This document shows, in pieces, positions 11,729-24,138 of a DNA stretch of 64,000 bases; the stretch's first letter is position 1, and each line of letters begins with the position of its first letter. Position numbers and translations under genes: made by a program. Below the pieces are notes generated by a model, which saw only the letters and a list, made by a program, of their open reading frames with translations, was not told the DNA's origin and did no database searches. Source of the DNA: Tenebrio molitor. Taxonomy: Eukaryota; Arthropoda; Insecta; Coleoptera; Tenebrionidae. The stretch spans positions 496,001 to 560,000 of the forward strand of contig NC_091055.1 of the NCBI RefSeq assembly GCF_963966145.1, given 5' to 3'.

Positions 11729-14250
11729 TGCAGATGTGGTATGTACATATGTATTTAAAACTATTCAGTCCTATTATTATAGTGGATAATATTGTTTGAG
11801 CGAAATTTCTGGGGCATTTAACATTTTTTGTAGTTATCAGCAGATGAGGGTTTTAATTTATGTGAATGAATTGTCTAAATTTACATAAGTTGCGATTAGC
11901 AGAAATAATAATTTGTTTCCGGAATTGCTTTGAGCCAGTGAACGAGTTGGCAGATTCACTCTGCACAGGCTGGTGTAAAGATAAAGTAAGACTTTTTACA
12001 ACTTGGGAGTAATTTGAGAGAGTCGGAGTTGTTAGGGTGTCAGACAAACACAAATTCACGTGAAATGACATAATCTGAAAAAGACCTGAACAAACTTTTC
12101 TAATAATTTGTTTAAGTTGCCAAAAATAGGGGAATTAATTTAAAGACAAACATGGCAGCTGGTGGTGATAATGCGACTTTATGAGGGAAAGTTGGGCTCG
12201 TGGTCGAGTTTGGCCAAGTATAATTTGGTTCGATTACGTAAACGACGACAAGTCACGGACCAAATCGTTGAAAAAATGCGACCGAATTAATATTATTAAA
12301 GCGTGGCGGCGGTGTGGGCGTCGGTGTTTCTTGCAAAAATACCAATTGCAATATTGGCTTTAAACGTCTCGGGAGTTAAATTTGGTAATGAAATATGGCC
12401 GAAGTTGCAGAAGGAACGAGTTTTTCGCCGAACCTGTGCCGATATAATAGAAGTTCAGTGACGTGTGTTCGGAGAAGTTTAGATCCTTTCATATTTCGTC
12501 TGTTGTACATATTCCGGGCAATTGATCTCCGTGAAATGAGTGGATGAAGTGGCCATAAACCGGCCAGCCTAGATCGGGTGCTAGTTCTAGCAGAGATAAT
12601 TAACTTTGATATACGAGGATTGATCGGTGGCTAGACCACTAATACAACTTTTACAAGAACCGCCAAATTTGGATTTTTGTTTATTAATTAATCTCACGCA
12701 CCAGCTGGCTTCATCCTGGCCTGTCGTGTTTAATTTTGCTTGAATTCCGGCTTTCCGTATTTTTTTTTTATTCCGTCTGCATTCCCACTGCTGGAACTGA
12801 TTGGGTTTTCGACGGACCTATGATTGATTGCGTTTACACAGACACGTACACGCTAGATTATCGGATATAGTCAGATGAAAGGTCATACTTTTAATAACAA
12901 CGCGTGCTCAAGTTCTGCCGACTTTTTCATCATTCTCTCAAACGACCCAAATGATGCTCGAAACATCGTTAAATTCGTTCCCCAATTATCTAAAATGAAT
13001 ATCTTCATGTTTGCGTTTCTTTTATTCTTAATTAAGGATTTTTTTTTATTTTGAAACGCCCACGCACATCATTCGCGACGACTCCATTATATTACTTCCT
13101 ACAGAGACATGTATAATAATGGTTCTCCACGCTCTAGGTAACGTCTTCGATCAAATTGCAAGTTGACAAGCAAAAATTTTCAGGTTTGATAGATTCTCTT
13201 AAAACCTACCCTCAAATTGAAGCCGGCTGACGTGACGGTATTAAAAGCAAGATTTTTCACGATGACAGCTTTTTCAAAGGTACAAATATGCGTTTAGCGC
13301 CTACACAGATATCCTATTCCTGTAAAATACAATGCAACCGATACATACTATCCAGAAAAAATATCTATACACTTATGTTCAGTCTTTATCTTTTTTCTTT
13401 TATTCAAATATTTACGTTAATTTTTTGATGAAGAAATAATTTTTGGTGAAGAGCTTAAGTTAAGTATTGTATTGTAAATTTTTCCTTAGCGAAAAATGAC
13501 TCGACAAGTCTTATTTTGCCAAATATTTGCCAAACGTCTCTGTTTACCGGTTTAAACATGCATACGTGCCAAATCACAAGTATACGTTGCTCTTGGATAA
13601 AAACATTACAACGAAGATGGTAACAGAGACGTCAGATTAACTCGTCAAAATTTTGTGTTTACGTTATTACAAAGTAAACAAATGAAATTATGTAAAGCAT
13701 TGCCTGAAGAGACGTTATCATAATTAATATCAACCCTATTGTTGCCGGTTTAAAAATGGTGGATGCGCTGGGATAGAGCCGCATTTGGTGACATTACAAA
13801 TCCGGTAGAATTTTTTTTTTTTTTGATTGGTTTTGCACAAATATTTTTGAAAAATAATTAGTTTTGACCGCAACAATTGAATATACAATTTTTCGATGAT
13901 CGGTACAAGCAAGCGGAACGATAATCCTATATTCATTATGCGCTCCTGAGAGAGATTTATCAGAAGGATTGTAGGTATGAAGGAGGAGGTGTTGCCGCAT
14001 TGTGTCAATTCGGGTCCTGGGGAATAAATACATTTTGTGGTTGCAGTGTTCAAAAGATATAAAATTCCATGATTATTCGGCGCATAATCAACTAATTGGA
14101 AGCAGAGAAAGAATGAATGAAGTAATTGAATTTTTTGTTGCATCGTGTTGAACATGCGGTCAACAAAGCTGAAAAGAGACAAACATCATTAACATAGTGA
14201 GAGTGATGGGATGATAGCAAAAAGAGTATTAAAAAAAAATTGGGAATTAC

Positions 14251-14360
14251 CTTGTAGCGGTGTGCCCCTGGAGTGCGGTGGTATGGTGCAGTGCGTTGTA
14301 TTATCTTACAAACTACTGTGCGAGTTAACAAGTGCAAGAGTGTAAACAGGTCATTTCGTG
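14251..14360 (-). other. Candidate 5' non-coding exon of the prohormone gene
   Basis: The minus strand has a good donor, CTACAAG|GTAATT, at 14251. The sequence before it is richer in GC and CA than the surroundings, and a GC-rich block lies just upstream in the direction of transcription. The next strong acceptor paired with coding sequence on this strand is at 8748. This is an inference from signals only: the 5' boundary is a guess, and a different upstream exon could be used. Confidence 0.25.
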
Positions 14361-14539
14361 TTTAATTAAGATTTAATGAGAGACTCATTTTTCGAGTAAA
14401 ACTAACAGTGTCAACGTTCTGAAGACGAGTGTCGTGTGTGCTGTTGCCTCTATCAGGTGCAGCTGTGCGATGCCATTCTCTGGTGGTGAGAATACGTACA
14501 CAGTGATATGTTCAAGTCGAAAGTTACGACTGCATGTCA

Positions 14540-14830
14540 GGAAGGGTAGCGCAAGACTAACGTGAAACGGGTACGGGGTTGCGCTGGCAGGGCAGCTGCT
14601 CCTGGGCAAATGCTCCGCGCTCTCTTTCCCTCGTCGTCTCTCTCGTCGCCGCCCCCAAACTTCCTCGCCCCCACGCCTGGCGCTCCGAAGGCCCTCCGGA
14701 GGCTCCGCTCTTCGCCAACATCTATTCCGTATCCTCTGCAGAGATTTACTTCCGAGAATCGTCGCGGAACTTTCGCACACGTGCGCCGTTGGCCCTTGCA
14801 AATAGTTGGGGGGAATTAAAAGGGTCGCTG
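14540..14830 (-). promoter_or_regulatory. GC-rich, CpG-bearing block, candidate promoter
   Basis: A sharply GC-rich island of about 290 bp in an AT-rich context, with many CG dinucleotides, pyrimidine-rich tracts (CTCTCTTTCCCTCGTCGTC) and a CACGTG E-box-like site near 14779. Open frames occur on both strands (14562-14819, 14579-14857 plus; 14385-14801 minus), as expected for stop-poor GC-rich DNA, so none is called as a gene. Its place upstream of the candidate 5' exon suggests a promoter or enhancer for the minus-strand gene. Confidence 0.35.
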
Positions 14831-15454
14831 GAAATGTGCAAACATCTCTTTACCTAATTTGATGGGCCTTTCGCCGCCTCATACAAGCGAAATCAATTTA
14901 TTTTCACCTGTAGAGGATCAAATTCCCGAACGGAATTAAAAAGTTCGACTACTGCACTTTAAAACTTTTCTACCAGGGACGTTTTGCTTTTAGTTTGATC
15001 TTTTTGACAAAGATACTTTTTAAATATAAGAGCATTAAAAGAAAGTTACTTACTGTCCCCAGATGGGAAATTCGATTTTATGAAACGACACGAATGGGGT
15101 AATCAAACGAATCACCGTAACAGCGAATAGTGAAATTTCAAATTTCTTTTTACTTTTTAAACAACTACAGGAATAAAAATAAAAGTTTTTGTTTTTCTGC
15201 ATTCTAAATTTCTAAGTTCTAAATTTCGAGACAGTCAAAGTTTTTTGTGTTCGACTCGTCATAATTAAGTCTATAAAAAGAAATTAAATATATATTTGGC
15301 TTAATCGATTTCCCACGGTAACAAAGATATCCTCATATTTAGTGAAAAAATCATAATAAAGATATTGCCACGTTTTTAAAGTAAAATCTCGGCGGCTTCA
15401 CCATTTGTCACCCCAATTTTGTAATAAGAATAAGACCGCTTCATGTTTCACTTT
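14831..15454. other. No feature seen
   Basis: AT-rich sequence without a supported gene, repeat or signal. Confidence 0.5.
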
Positions 15455-15888
15455 TATACAGCGTGTATCTAAAATACGTGTGTTAATCTTAAGATGTAGC
15501 AGAGATCGTTATATGTAACGTATTTTCTATTTGATTTTTTTAGGAAAAAGTGTTACAAGTCCATGTAAAATTTCGAATAAATTAGCCATCAAAATGTATA
15601 CCCGCCTATGGGCGAAAATTTTCTGTTGTGATATGTAGAAATGGAGCCTTGCCAAAAAAGATACATTGTTACAGAAAAAAATAAATAATCAAAATTTAAA
15701 TTCTCGTCCTTACAAAAAATAGAAACTAGTGAATCATAAAAACCTATTCGTTTGGTAAAAATTTGGGGACAAAAAATCTTGGAAATCTTTTGCGAATTTT
15801 GCAAAATGTAATAGAGAAAAGTTTCATAAATTGGCGAGTTCTTCCACTGGTTAAAATTAACACATGTATTTCAGATACACCCTGTATA
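15455..15888. mobile_element. TACAGGGTG-type MITE (434 bp)
   Basis: The right end, inverted, reads TATACAGGGTGTATCTGAAA then TACATGTGTTAATTTTAACC. The left end reads TATACAGCGTGTATCTAAAA then TACGTGTGTTAATCTTAAG. The terminal repeats are about 40 bp with a few mismatches, including G to C in the left terminus. The interior is AT-rich; the 15589-15804 minus frame is chance. Confidence 0.8.
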
Positions 15889-17566
15889 TAGTTTTTTATT
15901 CTACTAATTATTTGGTTTACGCAAAAAGTATTAATGAAATTCTAGGCAAAATAAAATTAATTTTGTCTGTTGCTCAGTGTTATGTAATTCCTTCGGCTGG
16001 TGGAAAAAAATTATTGTGAAATATGTTTTATCGGTGCAGGATTTTGAGAGTAATTTTGCAACAGGTTACGTTTGTTGTGAAAAGAAACTTTGAATTCAGC
16101 TTTGGTCCACATTGAATCCAAAGGGTATTATAATATAGAGATCATGATCATTAAAATATATTCAGGGTGGAGAAAAGTATTTTAAGCCGACTACAGTAAT
16201 AGGAATATTTTTCTCGACAAATTTGGTACTAGACAGAAATAATTACAATACCTTGAATATTCCCTGGCAAACAACCGTAAACAATTAGAGAAACTGTCAA
16301 ATGAATGTTGCGAGATTATATAATAGGGTTACATTTTACTTTTTGCAACTTCTTAAAACTTCTCTTCTAAAATTTCCACTTCGTAATTATTTCATAAATA
16401 AAGCACTGTCACGTTCTTGTGCGTGCTAAAATAGAGATTAAAATGAAAAAGAATAATAAAAGAGCTGAGGTTAGGCTTATTTCGAAGGAAAAAGGGAAAA
16501 TCCCTTTTGTTGATGTTCTGTTTGTCGGAAGTAAACGTTTTATATTTTTATTAGCGATAGGCTCTGTAAGCTAATCCTTTCGTCGACTTCATGATTGCGC
16601 TTTTAAAAATTTCTCCTGTTTATAAAGGCGAACCGGATGCCAGCAATTTATGGAATCACGCAATTATTGTGCCGTTCGAGTGATTTATGGTTAATGTAAT
16701 TGAGAAATGCCTGATACCTTCCTAATTAAAATTATGCGCGAAATGCCCTTAGAACACGACGCGAAACGATAAATGGGAGTATCACGGGAAAACTTTCAAC
16801 TCAAACACATTTACAGATAGATTGAGATTAACTGGTGGAGATAATTTATAATATAGTGTGTAAACGCAGTGCACCCTAAAAATAATAATATTCCAACGTG
16901 AAACACGTGTTCGGAAACTCGAAAGTCGCATCAATCAACAACTGTTTCTGTTTAACTATTTTTTGATTGATAAGCGAATCTATTTAGAAAAATCGATCGA
17001 TCATATACATTTGCGGAATAAATTGGAGTTTTATTTACTGAAATTGGATGATTTATTTTAATTTGACTTCATGGGAGCAGACAAGGATGGTTTGTTAACA
17101 GTGACGTGAAGCTAGTTTTGAAAAACAATCAATATAAATTTGTTCCGTAGGAGGTTGTTTCATATAAAAGTGATTTCGAAGCTGTCACATCTCTTAAACT
17201 TGCCAGATGGAAAGAGAATTTTGTACAATTTCGCTTGATGTTTCTTTACTTGACAGGATACCGAGGTTAATGAAACTTTACTCACTCCTACATTTATATC
17301 TAATATTTATACTGTTTGAAGTGTAATGATTTTTCTGCTTCAAGTTTAATTTACATAAATATTAACATTGCGAAATGCACAACTGTACTTGAGCGATACA
17401 AAAACAAAATTACTTTCTTTCAACATTTTTTACACTTTACTTAAATTTCGGTGACTGAAATTTACGGATCTTTGCGTTTAGAAGTGTGTAATGCGGAAAT
17501 AAATTATGCGAAAACTTATCAATTACTGGTATTAATTTCTGTAAAGACAACATTTATTGTTCGGTC
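15889..17566. other. No gene seen; one solitary element-like end
   Basis: AT-rich. A TATTCAGGGTGGAGAAAAG sequence near 16160 resembles one end of a TACAGGGTG-type element, but I find no partner. Otherwise I see nothing. Confidence 0.4.
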
Positions 17567-18055
17567 TATACCGGGTGCTATGGAAGTCCACGTAATAAAT
17601 TTAATCACTAATATAACTCTTTAAAATAAACATTTTGTACATATTGATCTTTTTTTAATCGAATGTTTTTTTTACACTTTTCTAACCCCTAATCTCCGCT
17701 CATCGGATAATCATCAATTGAAACGAAAGAGTGAGTGGAAATGTTTTTGTGTTCTAATAGTAACAGTTTTTACTGTTTTTCATTTGAGTATTTTTTTTTC
17801 GTGCTTTGTTATCAACGGATGTGCAAACACATGAGCAGGTATGAATGCTTTGAAGAATTTGCGGAAAAAGTGATAAATATACAGGTGATCTTTAATAATT
17901 CCAAAATGCTCTAACAACTTTATTTCTTGTCTAATTTCAATAAATGATATATCAAATGATAGGGCGTCTAAGAGACTATAAGCTGACATACAACAATTTT
18001 TTTTAAGAACTAATGTAAGCGGGGTGATATTTAATTTTCTTATTTTAAATTGTAA

Positions 18056-19154
18056 TATACAGGTTGACATTCATTTTGAAATATGGTGAGGATGATTATG
18101 TAAAATATTAAAATATGAATGAAAAGACATTTCTTGAAAAAACAGCTTTATCTCGAAAAAATAAAAGTTTTATTTTTCCAATTTTTGTTCAAAAAGGAAG
18201 TACCGGGTGTCCCATCACTTGTGTCCCGTAGGAAAATGACTTTAAAACTAAATTATATTTATATGAAGGTATTATGGATGCATAAATACTGTTCACCGCC
18301 ACAAAAATTGGGTATTACTTTTTTGTTAAAATTAATTACCTAGGTACAGCAGGCAAAAAACTATCACTTTAAAAATTAAATTTTGTTCAATGCTGTTCAA
18401 ATTTAGTATACGTTTTGAAAAAATGGTAGAGCAATAAAATCCGTGATTAGAATTTAATTAAAATGTTTTGATGTAAAGATATTTGGTTAAATTAATTTGG
18501 GCCGTTCTACTTTATGAAAATTTATTGCAGACGAAGATTTATGAGGGGTGCAGTGTGTTTGACGCCGTAACACAGGCAGGTACCGCTGGAACCCTCTTGA
18601 ATGGTCTTCGTACCATAAATTGCGGACAAGAATAATACCCACAAACTTAACTTTGTCTTCCATAAATTTTTATAAAGTAGAAGGACCCAAATTAAATTAA
18701 CCAAATATCTTTACATCAAAACATTTTAATTAAATTCTAATTACGGATTTTATTTCTCTATAACTATTTCATAACGTATACTAAATTTGAACTGCATCGA
18801 ACAAAATTTAATTTTTAAAGTGATAGTTTTTTTCTTGCTGTACCTAGGTAATTAATTTTAACAAAAAAGTAATACCCAATTTTTGTGGCGGTGAACAGTA
18901 TTTATGCATCTATAATACCTTCATATAAATATAATTTAGTTTTAAAGTCATTTTCCTACGGGACACAAGTGATGGGACACCCGGTACATACAACATAGCT
19001 AGAATATTAATCAGGTACTTTTGAACAAATATTGGCAAATTTGATATTTTTTTTAAAGTGACAGCAATTTTTTTTAAACATTTTTACTTGGTCAACAGGA
19101 TGTCCCCTACTAAGCCCCGAACTCGGAATACGATAATTTGAAGACACCCTGTAT
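18056..19154. mobile_element. Family B element, internally deleted copy (level B)
   Basis: From TTGACATTCATTTTGAAATA at about 18064 rightward it matches family B at 39.27-39.57 kb. It ends in AAGACACCCTGTAT. Its left terminus is only TATACAGG joined directly to interior sequence, so about 165 bp of the family B left part is missing. At 18200 the match is interrupted by the level E insertion and resumes at 18988 with ATACAACATAGCTAGAATAT, as in the uninterrupted copy at 39.40 kb. Confidence 0.8.
18201..18987. mobile_element. Innermost nested element with about 330-bp inverted arms (level E)
   Basis: It begins TACCGGGTGTCCCATCACTT and ends with the inverse AAGTGATGGGACACCCGGTA. The arms stay complementary for several hundred bases: TTAATTACCTAGGTACAGCA on the left pairs with TGCTGTACCTAGGTAATTAA on the right, and ATGTAAAGATATTTGGTTAA with its inverse near 18700. 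The central spacer is about 130 bp. Family B copies at 36.30 and 39.40 kb show the empty site, which confirms an insertion. It would fold into a very long hairpin. Confidence 0.85.
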
Positions 19155-19324
19155 GTTTTTTTTTTAAATACATTATTTTGCTACATAAATCTTTCTGTAC
19201 AATTATTTATCAAGGTGCTACAGCGTTTTGGAAATTTTAAAATTCACCCTGTATATATTTTTTATTTTAACGAGTCCTATTGGTGGTTAAATTTATTACG
19301 TGGATTTTTATAACACCCAGTATA

Positions 19325-22300
19325 TACATATGTAAGAATCGTAATGTAACGTTCTGAAGTTTCGATGGAATCGAATTTATTCCTGAGGGATAATTTCATT
19401 GTAAATTTTTGTTACGGAGTCAGTGGGAATTAAATAAAGGATTCCTGAAGTAACAATAATTCTCAAATAAGGACTATAAAGCTGAATAGCGGTTTAAGGT
19501 ACGAGTATTTTAGTCGGAGACAGCACCGAAGAATTTAATGCAGCTAAATTGCAAACACTAGCATTCCGAAAAGTTTGACATTAAATTAAATTTAATACTT
19601 CGTTTGACATTTGGTTCAACTATTACGAAATTATTAACAATTCTGAAGTAGGCAGATAACAAGATAATTGATGCAAAATCTAAAAATAATGTTTCTGTAG
19701 AGTAGGAGTAGATATTATTAGATTTTATTTAAGGTGGGAGTATGTTTTGTTATTGAATAGTAAATCATTTAATCTAGACATCATCGTATCTTATTATCCA
19801 CAGATAGAACATTTCAGCTAGGTTTTAGGGTTTAGGGCTCAGGATTTCCGTCAGTCAGCCATGGGAATGAAGACAATTACCGGGACGTATAATTTAATGG
19901 TCGATGAAGTGTTTATTCTTACCATTATGGTTGTCTGAATGTAAATAATACGCGTTCTGTTTGACGTACAATAGGGGTTGCAAGCTTACAAAATTGAGTT
20001 GAATTTGCTCCTTCAAGTGAAAATTTTTGCATGTGCAGGAAAATTTACAAAGTAGGTTTTCAATATCAAGAAGATAGATTTAGATTTGACACAAAAAATA
20101 TGACTCACTTATTTTGAGAGAAGTTAGAAGAATATCTCTAATGTACTCTAACCTACATGTACAAATTTTAATTATCGTTTTTAAATGAATTTTTCGGTAA
20201 TTAATTCTGTTATAAAAATGATACCTAGGTTAGACATTTTTATGTTATTCTAAATGGACAAATAAAGAGTTTAAATTCACAAAAGTCTTTCCACGAATAT
20301 TACCAAGAAAAAGTAATTTTTTAAACGGACTAATTAAAATCTTTTATTCGATTTATCATGATTAAATCTATAAAATTCATCTTTGAATTTGATTTAGCAC
20401 TCAAAACAGCAGATAAAAACAGTTTTTATATCTGATCTACATCGAAAAGTAACAAAAATTTAATTATTTTCATTTAAAAATATTTTACAATTCTCTTAGC
20501 CAATGAAATCACAAGACTGACTCATTCACCATTTTTGCAACTTGACGAAAACAACTTTTGTGTTGTATACCTGATCCGATTATAATATTCTTGGAAAAAA
20601 AAGGATAACAATATTTGTTGCATTTCTCTAAACTGAAACGTATTTCGAAAATTTCTTGATTCTTAATTCCTTGCAGAAACCACCTGTTTAATCGTGGTCA
20701 TGTATTTTTGTAATGAAATTCCTGCATCACTTCATCGGTTCTATGTCGGATCTTTAATTATTTTTTATTAGTAGCGTAATTAATCTTGCGCCAAAGGTGC
20801 GGTAACATTTTCAAAAGACTATTTTTAGAAGGGAGGACTGTAAGCGATTTAATTTTTTTACTTAATGCTGCGTGGGACACACGCTTTACCGCTTGGAAAG
20901 ATGCGTAAGGTAAATGAAAATCACCATTACTCGTAAATGCGAACAGCATCTGCCACTCTTCTGATTTTATTTGTGGTCAGAGAGTTCATGTATTTCGTTT
21001 ATTTGCAACATTATTAAAATAGCAGTTGTTAAGTGAAGTTGTGGAAAATACCGGACTTTGAAGAACGGTGTTTGACTCTATTATTCTGTAGAGCGTGAAT
21101 AATTGTTTGATGAACTATAAATATTTTTTTTTGGAGGAATCTAAGATGTACTACATGAGACGCGGCGACGACATTTTTTCACATTGTTTTCTTCACATTC
21201 CGTTAGTTTTGCGTAAATTTAAGCCGACTGGAAAAAATATAAAATAAAATTTCTCCTCCAGTAAAAGACTAGCAGTAATATTTTAAACTGTGGTTTCCTG
21301 AGTAGGAAACAAATTATTGGACCGGCTCATGTTCATTGGAGATATCCTGTACACAATAATGTATTTAAAATGAATATTGATTTTGAGTTCAATGACAGCA
21401 CACGTCCATATAAGCGTATTTCAGATATTGGAGTTCAAATTCAAGGCATTTAAAGGATCAAAGCGTTTCAAATGCTATACCTCTGGAAGATTGAACACAA
21501 TTGTTGTTCCGTACCTCACATCTATAATTTTAAAAATGCTTTTATACGAATTTATTAGACATACCATTTATACGAAGATTGACTGGGGAATTTTGTACGC
21601 GCGGAATAGTATTTGTGGTGGATAAAATCTAAATTAAATACTTTCCCGTCAGTTTTATTCAATGATTTAACGCCTAATCAAAGTTATTATAACTAAAAGA
21701 TGTACTAGGTTATTTAATTGATATCAGATAGTAAATGAATTCAATGTGTTTTTATTTATCGAATGAATGGCGTACAAAACTGATTTCTACTTCAAGAATA
21801 CTCCACATCTCGCATTGTGGTACAAAAACCAACTTATTTATTTTTGGCGATAAAAAGTTTCCTAGTGTGAAAGGAAAAAAATTCAGGAGTTTTATAAATT
21901 TATTTTTGGCGAGTTGGAGAAATCTTTTTTTTTATAGGAAGCGAAGCATGTTCTAAATGCGGCACCAGCATTTGTAGGACATAATTTGAGGTGGTAAGTT
22001 CGACGCAAGTTTTGCAAAAGTTTGTGTACTACTGATCTGACAAAAATTAAAAAAGACTTTAGGTTTCTACCTTATATTATTTATAAAGTTTTACCGTTCT
22101 CCTTATTAACTATCTCATATGCTGGTATATCCATCTTTTTGTCAATAAAATTATCTAGAAATGCTAAGTTTCAAGCTGTTAAATAACACAATATTCATCT
22201 GCACATCCATCAATACTGAAATTTATGAAATGGATAATTTTTAGATATAGAGGCATGTGGTGTTTAATGTCGGCTTTCTCGTTAATGATAATGACATTTA

Positions 22301-22790
22301 CAAAACACAATTTTAGGTTTCAGTAAGTATTGCAAACATGCACGAGTAGAACATTTAAGCCACATGTTTCCAACACAATTTAATGTGTCTTAAGGAGGTC
22401 TGCAGTTTATGTGTTTTATCTAATTGATTAAACCAGTGTGTTGGAAATATTTCGCACACATATTTCGAGAATATTTCGCGTAGTATTCAAATGTTATCTA
22501 TACGATCAAACAAGAAAGAAATCGAATTATGTCTTTCGAACACTTTCCGACGGCTTCGTTCTTATTTGTATATTTATTTTTTGTACTTTTAGGCCTGCTA
22601 TTAGAAACTGAGAAGAAAGATTTTTCTTTTGAAACTGAGTCACTAAATTACAAAAGATTGCTTCCATTATCTCCAAGTACTACCGTGAGATCATTTAAAT
22701 TTATAATTAAAGTGGGCTATGACTTTAAAATTCCCGTTGACACCTTGATTTGAATGGTCAAAGTGACGCTTCAAAATTCAATACAAAATA
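19325..22790. other. No feature seen (3.5 kb)
   Basis: AT-rich intergenic sequence. Frames at 20758-20949, 21377-21625, 21735-21956 and 22529-22753 are short, AT-derived and unsupported. No inverted-repeat element or duplication was recognised here. Confidence 0.4.
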
Positions 22791-22796
22791 TGAAAC

Positions 22797-23045
22797 TTGT
22801 ATGTAGCTGTTGTACAAGAGGATATTAATGTGTTAGTGTTATTAATGACTCTATCGCCAGATGATAGAGATTTGTACTATTTAAAACCACGAAGAAATAA
22901 TGTCTTACTCAACGAAAAGAAATTTAAATCAGTTTTTAAATATCAATCGAGAATATCAAGACAACAGAAAGAGTGGCGCAATCTTATGATCCATATAATA
23001 ATAAACGATGAACCGTTCCAATACAAATACATATTCAGTGATCAG
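22797..23045 (+). pseudogene. Relic of an insect transposon-associated protein beside A2
   Basis: An open frame reads VAVVQEDINVLVLLMTLSPD, then DRDLYYLKPRRNNVLLNEKK, and stays open to about IFSDQ near 23045. It matches the shorter relic at 713-870 (minus). The first 30 residues carry the D-x-x-VLVLL...YxLKP pattern that I associate with uncharacterised proteins of insect mobile elements (from memory). The part of that family that would follow is not recognisable. The frame then runs into the family A core. It is a truncated relic rather than a working gene. Confidence 0.5.
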
Positions 23046-23049
23046 GTAT

Positions 23050-23865
23050 CTTTCATTTTCTCTTCCTTCTTGTCGCGGGACGTTATACGCACTGTTGCCA
23101 AATGGTCACCTCCGTGATTGCCACATCTGCAACGGTACCTATCATAAAATTCTCGTTTCGAAATAAAAATGCGCTGGCTTTCCGACTAACGGAACTCGGG
23201 GGCTTAAAAAGTTCGTCGTGTGGACAGTCAATGGCAAAAAGTTGACACCTTGCTAAATCGATTGGTCATGTATAGGTGAACTTCCAAAAAAAAAAGTTTA
23301 AAAATTGTCGTGTGCAAAAGGGCGTTATTCAAAATTTTCGACTTACGTAGCGTGTCAGATAGCCGATGTTCAAATATTTTTTTTGGTGGAAACTTTGTAA
23401 CATTTTCTGTAGCCGTTTGATTGTACAAAAATAAACAATTTTCAAAGAAGCATTGGGGTCTTATGGGAAGAATAAAATTCAAATGGCTGGATCTCTGTTC
23501 GACGCTCTCCAAAAATTAGTTAATTTTGCCGCATTTTTACGTTCCTCACTCCATTGCTCGAAAACTAAGCCTCAAATCGAAAAAATGTATTCTTTAAGAA
23601 CTAAAGCCACACATTCTCTGATTACGATGGTGTTCATTATTATAATTTTGAGAGAATATTAATCAAGTTATGATTAAAAAACTAACGTTGTAACAAAATC
23701 TCTTACGGCTAATAAGCGCAATCGTCGATTACCCTCCCGCACCTCTGTTCCCTCAGCTCGACCGTTCCACAAGACCTATCAATGCAATTATTTTGTTTGT
23801 AATATTAACATTATAGTCATTTTTTTAAACAATTGTCAATGTCAAAATTTCTTTATGGCAACTGT
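23050..23865 (+). repeat. Family A core repeat, copy A2
   Basis: Same order of blocks as A3 and A4: GTTGCCAAATGGTCACCTCC, ATAAAATTCTCGT, CCGACTAACGGAACTC, GTTCGTCGTGTGGACAGTCA, TTGGTCATGTATAGGTGAAC, CTCCATTGCTCGAAAACTAA, ATTAATCAAGTTATGATTAA and TACCCTCCCGCACCTCT. Similarity to A3 goes on to the TTTAAACAATTGTCAATGTC block near 23840. Frames on either strand inside it are shadows. Confidence 0.85.
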
Positions 23866-24034
23866 GTGGGTAGGATAGAGTTGACATTTCTTTGACAGTT
23901 CATTCATTGTCGCGCAATTTTGAAAATTGTCAAGTCAACGTGCAATGAAATAAAAAAATCAAATGCACGGATATGAAATGTCATACAAATAATGTCAACT
24001 CACTCATCTCTACCTCATCTACACAGTTGCCACA
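23866..24034. mobile_element. Short inverted-repeat element next to A2
   Basis: The left arm, GGCAACTGTGTGGGTAGGAT then AGAGTTGACATT, pairs with the right arm, AATGTCAACTC...CTACCTCATCTACACAGTTGCC (imperfect). It is about 170 bp and non-coding, and looks like a MITE or foldback at the edge of family A similarity. Confidence 0.55.
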
Positions 24035-24138
24035 TAAATTTTCGTACATAGTTGGCATATTTATCCACCATCATTTTAAATCAGAAATCACCCAATAGGA
24101 CTCGGCGAAAATAGTCCACTGCCGCAAGAATCATCGCC

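Larger units (their letters stand above)
8748..14250 (-). other. Probable 5' intron or upstream region of the prohormone gene
   Basis: The coding exon begins right at an acceptor, so a 5' untranslated exon must lie at higher coordinates. Between the acceptor and the candidate donor at 14250 I see only AT-rich sequence and two mobile elements (9702-9856 and 11251-11728). The minus frames at 9244-9561 (105 codons) and 13736-14182 (148 codons) are low-complexity or AT-derived, lack splice or domain support, and are treated as chance. Confidence 0.45.
17878..19255. mobile_element. Nested element, level C
   Basis: The left end reads TATACAGGTGATCTTTAATA then ATTCCAAAATGCTCTAAC. The right end, inverted, reads TATACAGGGTGAATTTTAAA then ATTTCCAAAACGCTGTAGC. 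These are recognisable but diverged inverted termini, and they lie inside level D and outside level B. Its own sequence is about 280 bp once the inner insertion is discounted. Confidence 0.6.
17567..19324. mobile_element. Outer element of a four-level nest (level D)
   Basis: The left terminus reads TATACCGGGTGCTATGGAAG followed by TCCACGTAATAAATTTAATC. The right terminus, inverted, reads TATACTGGGTGTTATAAAAA then TCCACGTAATAAATTTAACC. The two termini are 1.7 kb apart because other elements have inserted inside. Without them this element would be roughly 380 bp. TA-type target sites are plausible on both sides. Confidence 0.75.

Noticed and set aside
13736..14182. 148-codon minus-strand open frame
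   Set aside because: Composition is driven by AT-rich sequence, no domain or splice context was seen, and overlapping frames on the same strand are equally open.
19820..19850. TTTAGGGTTTAGGG as telomere-like repeat
   Set aside because: Only two imperfect units, not the TTAGG insect form, and no array.
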